A program made the position numbers and the translations under genes. Below are positions 6,940 through 9,370 of a DNA stretch of 9,370 bases, one piece after another. Within the stretch, counting starts at the first letter, position 1. The number at the start of each line of letters is the position of its first letter. The DNA is from Bacillota bacterium (GTDB taxonomy: Bacteria > Bacillota_A > Clostridia > DSM-8532). A model generated the notes under the pieces. The model saw only the letters and a list, made by a program, of their open reading frames with translations. It had not been told where the DNA came from and did no database searches. The DNA lies in contig JAFADM010000354.1 in the NCBI GenBank assembly GCA_023424865.1, positions 1 through 9,370 of the forward strand, read 5' to 3'.

Positions 6940-7842
6940 TTATCCCTTTAAGGAGCCAATCATGACGCCCTTTACAAAATGCTTTTGTACAAAGGGATAC
7001 AGGCAAATTACCGGTAAGCTTCCGAATACAATAATGGCGTATTTCATGACCTCCACTACCGCAAGGCGCATATTCTGCTCCGTGGTTGCGTTCGCCATTT
7101 GCTCGATGGCCGTGGCGCTGGATAAAATATTTCGAAGAACCACCTGGAGGGGGAGCTTGGATTCCGACTTTAAATAAATGAAGCCGTCGAAAAACGCGTT
7201 CCAATGTCCCACGGCATAGAAGAGCACCAATACGGCCAGAATCGACTTGGAAAGAGGAAGAACCAGCCTTAAAAGAACATGGAGATCACTTGCTCCGTCC
7301 AGCTCCGCCGCTTCAATCATTTCCTCAGGAATGCTGCTTTGGAAAAAGGTTCGGGCAATAATCATATTGTACACCGAAATAGCGCCGGGAATAACCATGG
7401 CCCAGATAGTATCCAGCATTTTCAGATTGCGAATATTAAGATAAGTTGGTATCAATGGGGCGGTGAAAATCATAGTGAACACAAAAAGCCCCATAAGGAT
7501 ATTCCGTCCCACAAAATCCTTTCTGGAAAGCGGATAGGCCGCCATTACCGTCATGACGATATTAATAACGGTTCCCACCACCGTATAAAGAAGCGAATTG
7601 GAATAGCCCATCAAAAGCATTTTAGAGCTGAAAACCTGTGCATAGGCATCCAGAGTAAAGTTCACCGGCAAAAGGAACACACGTCCTGCAATAACGTCGC
7701 CAGGCGAACTCAAGGACTGGGCAACCACATTTATAATGGGAATGACCGTGACAAGAAACGCAATAAAAAGGAATACGGCGTTGAACGTATAGAAAACCTT
7801 GTCGGAAAAACTGTTTTTTAATTTTGATTTTTTTTCAAGCAT
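6940..7842 (-). CDS. Carbohydrate ABC transporter permease, YtcP/AraQ-like
   Basis: This 300-residue inner-membrane protein is one of two permease subunits of a sugar importer of the LplB-YtcP class. About six hydrophobic segments are visible, near 17-39, 80-103, 113-135, 143-165, 200-220 and 264-284. The cytoplasmic EAA loop, which contacts the ATPase, is EEMIEAAELDGASDLHVLLR at 173-192 and ends with VLPLSKS. The protein ends KHFVKGVMIGSLKG, a typical C-terminus for this class. The start is ATG with AGGAGG seven bases upstream. It lies 15 bases after the partner permease and 61 bases before the hydrolase. No ATPase is encoded nearby; Bacillota sugar importers often share one MsmX-type ATPase. 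Confidence 0.93.
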   Translation of the reverse strand: MLEKKSKLKNSFSDKVFYTFNAVFLFIAFLVTVIPIINVVAQSLSSPGDVIAGRVFLLPVNFTLDAYAQVFSSKMLLMGYSNSLLYTVVGTVINIVMTVMAAYPLSRKDFVGRNILMGLFVFTMIFTAPLIPTYLNIRNLKMLDTIWAMVIPGAISVYNMIIARTFFQSSIPEEMIEAAELDGASDLHVLLRLVLPLSKSILAVLVLFYAVGHWNAFFDGFIYLKSESKLPLQVVLRNILSSATAIEQMANATTEQNMRLAVVEVMKYAIIVFGSLPVICLYPFVQKHFVKGVMIGSLKG

Positions 7843-7857
7843 TATGCAGCCTCCTTT

Positions 7858-8826
7858 CTACCATAAGCTGGTTTCATTAAGACGTCGGCATATGGCGTTA
7901 ACCACCATCAGAAGCAAAAGCGAAACCAGTGACTGGAAAAGGCCGATAGCGGTCGAGTAGCTGTATTGCATGGACTCAAGTCCTATTCGGTAAACGTAAG
8001 TGGAAATGATGTCCGAGGTTTGAATATTCAGGTTATTCTGCATGACCAATACTTTTTCATAGCCCACGGTAAGCACTCTCCCCGAAGCCATAATAAGAAG
8101 AATGACGGCAGTAGGAAGAATACCGGGAAGATCAATGTGCCAGATTCTTTTAACGACGTTTGCCCCATCCATAATCGCCGCCTCATGCAGCTCCGGGGGT
8201 ACTGAAGCCAGCGCCGCCAGATAAACTACCGCGCTGTATCCGGTGGCCTGCCACACGCCGGAAAAGACATAAATCGTTTTAAACCAGCCCGGGCTGCCCA
8301 TAAACAGAACAGCCTCGCCTCCCAGATTTTTAATAATCTGATTGACCGGACCATTAAGAGACAAAATCTGTGAAAAGATACCTACAACCAGTACCGTTGA
8401 AATGAAATAAGGCATATAGGTTACCATTTGTACCGTCTTGCCGAAAAGGCGCTGGCGCACATAGTTAAGGGAAACGGCCAGTACAATGGGCGGAAAAATG
8501 CCTACTCCAATGCTGTAAAAGGACAAACCCAGAGTATTCAGAAGAAGCCTGGAAAATTGGGGCGAAGAAAAGAACTTGATAAAATGCTTCATTCCGACCC
8601 AGGCGCTCTCATCTATTCCCTTGCCCAGATAAAAGTCCTTAAAGGCTATTTGAGAGCCCCAGATTGGCACATATTTAAATTGAATCAAATACAAAACCGG
8701 CAGCAAAATAACAAGATAAAGCTGCCAATGACGCTTGATACCCTTCCACAGAGAACGGCGCCCTTTCTGACTCCAATTGGCGGCGGGCTTCTTTACTCCG
8801 GCCCGCACCGCTGCCGGATGCTCCAT
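7858..8826 (-). CDS. Carbohydrate ABC transporter permease, LplB-like
   Basis: This 322-residue protein is the larger permease partner. It has a basic N-terminal extension of about 33 residues, then hydrophobic segments near 35-52, 97-120, 133-153, 184-206, 237-255 and 292-312. The segment KRHWQLYLVILLPVLYLIQF leads into YVPIWGSQIAFKDF, typical of LplB relatives. The EAA loop is PPELHEAAIMDGANVVKRIW (210-229) followed by HIDLPGI. The end RRLNETSLW is the usual close of this family. The start is ATG with GGAGG five bases before it. It lies 290 bases after the binding-protein gene, an unusually long gap for such an operon, and this gap is full of inverted repeats. Confidence 0.93.
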   Translation of the reverse strand: MEHPAAVRAGVKKPAANWSQKGRRSLWKGIKRHWQLYLVILLPVLYLIQFKYVPIWGSQIAFKDFYLGKGIDESAWVGMKHFIKFFSSPQFSRLLLNTLGLSFYSIGVGIFPPIVLAVSLNYVRQRLFGKTVQMVTYMPYFISTVLVVGIFSQILSLNGPVNQIIKNLGGEAVLFMGSPGWFKTIYVFSGVWQATGYSAVVYLAALASVPPELHEAAIMDGANVVKRIWHIDLPGILPTAVILLIMASGRVLTVGYEKVLVMQNNLNIQTSDIISTYVYRIGLESMQYSYSTAIGLFQSLVSLLLLMVVNAICRRLNETSLW

Positions 8827-8870
8827 ATAATCCTCCGTTTCGCCCCTTTCTTGGCCGCCGTCTTTGATAC

Positions 8871-8938
8871 ACCGGAGAAAATTTCCCCGGTCTGTTTAAG
8901 AACCTATGCCGGTAACAACCGTCAGACCGCCATGTCTG
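8871..8938 (-). promoter_or_regulatory. Leader with overlapping inverted repeats before the LplB-like permease
   Basis: Three pairings share strands in the minus-strand RNA. CAGAC (8938-8934) pairs with GTCTG (8927-8923). The same segment, read as CGGTCTG (8929-8923), pairs over seven bases with CAGACCG (8894-8888). That in turn overlaps a near-perfect 21-bp palindrome at 8871-8891 (plus-strand arms ACCGGAGAAA and TTTCCCCGGT around a central A). The first and third could form together, the second excludes both. No U-run follows, so the final hairpin is not a standard terminator; it ends about 35 bases before the permease ribosome site. The palindrome may instead be a repressor site. Confidence 0.4.
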
Positions 8939-9000
8939 GGGCAATGCGATTTAATATTGATATAAACGCGATACTTTAATTAGACATATTTGAGTTAAAT

Positions 9001-9058
9001 AAGGCTTAAAGCGCCGAACCCGGCTTTTGTCGGATCCGGCGCTTCTTTGTTAAGCCTT
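9001..9058 (-). terminator. Long hairpin between binding-protein gene and permease genes
   Basis: A 13-bp stem pairs 9009-9021 with 9032-9044, and outer arms AAGGCTTA (9001-9008) and TAAGCCTT (9051-9058) extend it with six unpaired bases on one side. Two pairs are G-U in the minus-strand RNA but mismatched A-C on the plus strand, which points to function in the minus-strand transcript. The tail on the minus strand is UUUAAGCCUUAUUUAA, not a clean U-run. It may be a weak terminator or an mRNA-stabilising hairpin that keeps binding-protein levels above permease levels. It lies 58 bases after the binding-protein stop. Confidence 0.6.
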
Positions 9059-9116
9059 CAGATATCTGGCGGGGAATTCCCTTTAAGTGGTATCCGTCAG
9101 TGTAAGACGCCGGTGG

Positions 9117-9370
9117 CTATTTGCTTGAAAAGGCGCTTTGGTCATAGGCCTTCTGCAAAAGCTCCAGATAGCGGGCCAGGCCGATGGAATCCAGCTGGCT
9201 GAGATAAGCATCCCATTCCCTGTCGATATCCATATCACCTGTAACGAAACGCACAAGGCATTCGTTGGCATAATCCATGACGGTGGTTTTAACAAGAGCC
9301 ATTTCATTGGCGTCCTCCGCCGTCTGGTAGAGAGAGGGCAGGACCGATTCAAGAGGCTGACGCACCTTTT
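9117..9370 (-). CDS. Extracellular sugar-binding lipoprotein (LipO/LplA-like), C-terminal 84 residues
   Basis: Only the last 84 residues lie in the window; the frame is open through the upper edge and ends with TAG at 9119-9117. The visible part includes LPSLYQTAEDANEMALVKTT, then NECLVRFVTGDMDIDREWDA, and ends YLSQLDSIGLARYLELLQKAYDQSAFSSK. The pattern of an F-I/V-TG-D-x-D-x-x-EWD-x-YL stretch followed by a GL-x-RYLEL-Q-KAYD helix is the usual C-terminus of substrate-binding proteins paired with LplB/YtcP permeases. The N-terminal lipoprotein signal would be outside the window. The GTG at 9365 is an internal valine codon. It should capture the glycan outside the cell and pass it to the two downstream permeases. 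Confidence 0.85.
   Translation of the reverse strand, partial: KVRQPLESVLPSLYQTAEDANEMALVKTTVMDYANECLVRFVTGDMDIDREWDAYLSQLDSIGLARYLELLQKAYDQSAFSSK

Noticed and set aside
8675..8944. 89-residue minus-strand frame covering the permease leader
   Set aside because: It overlaps the permease start in another frame, is rich in Arg and Gly with no motif, and lacks a ribosome site.
8428..8979. 183-residue open frame on the plus strand, partly in the permease leader
   Set aside because: Most of it is antisense to the LplB-like permease, and the sequence is low in recognisable structure. The part in the gap is better explained by inverted repeats.
9072..9081. Palindrome GGGAATTCCC after the binding-protein gene
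   Set aside because: A ten-base palindrome is not unusual by itself and no second copy or promoter context was seen.
1..9370. tRNA, rRNA, CRISPR, insertion sequence, phage or known defence genes
   Set aside because: No repeats with regular spacing, transposase-like proteins, terminal inverted repeats or structural RNA signatures were seen. The genes belong to ordinary metabolic families.

Overview
The window looks like a chromosomal segment of a Bacillota (Firmicutes) bacterium. The evidence is a FapR-type malonyl-CoA-responsive repressor heading a fab cluster, strong GGAGG ribosome sites, non-ATG starts on several genes, and a LplB/YtcP-type sugar ABC permease pair with no ATPase gene beside it. 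I lean towards Clostridia (the malonyltransferase has the active-site form GLSLGE, which I associate with clostridial FabD), but a Paenibacillus-like organism cannot be excluded. Every supported gene lies on the minus strand, so transcription runs from high to low coordinates.

Region A (9370 down to 5517) is a carbohydrate-uptake locus. It holds the C-terminal end of an extracellular solute-binding protein, a 290-base intergenic leader rich in inverted repeats, a LplB-like permease, a YtcP-like permease, and a 453-residue DUF4038/GH140 (apiosidase-like) glycoside hydrolase with no signal peptide. The simplest reading is binding and import of an oligosaccharide or glycoside, followed by cytoplasmic cleavage. 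A hairpin at 5460-5487 closes the unit.

Region B (about 5400 down to 1) is a type II fatty-acid-synthesis operon in the order fapR-plsX-fabH-fabD-fabG-acpP-fabF, with fabF cut by the window edge. FapR senses malonyl-CoA. FabD makes malonyl-ACP, FabH starts chains, FabF elongates them, FabG reduces the 3-keto group, AcpP carries the intermediates and PlsX passes acyl groups to phospholipid synthesis. The dehydratase, the enoyl reductase and acetyl-CoA carboxylase are not in the window. In particular, no fabK lies between fabH and fabD.

The most interesting non-coding features are a perfect 16-bp palindrome between fapR and plsX, a terminator-like hairpin between acpP and fabF that probably lowers downstream expression, and a leader before the permease genes whose repeats could form mutually exclusive hairpins. 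I saw no tRNA, rRNA, CRISPR array, insertion sequence or phage gene. I do not see a clearly novel multi-gene system. The regulatory elements and the cytoplasmic apiosidase-like locus are the parts most worth a second look.
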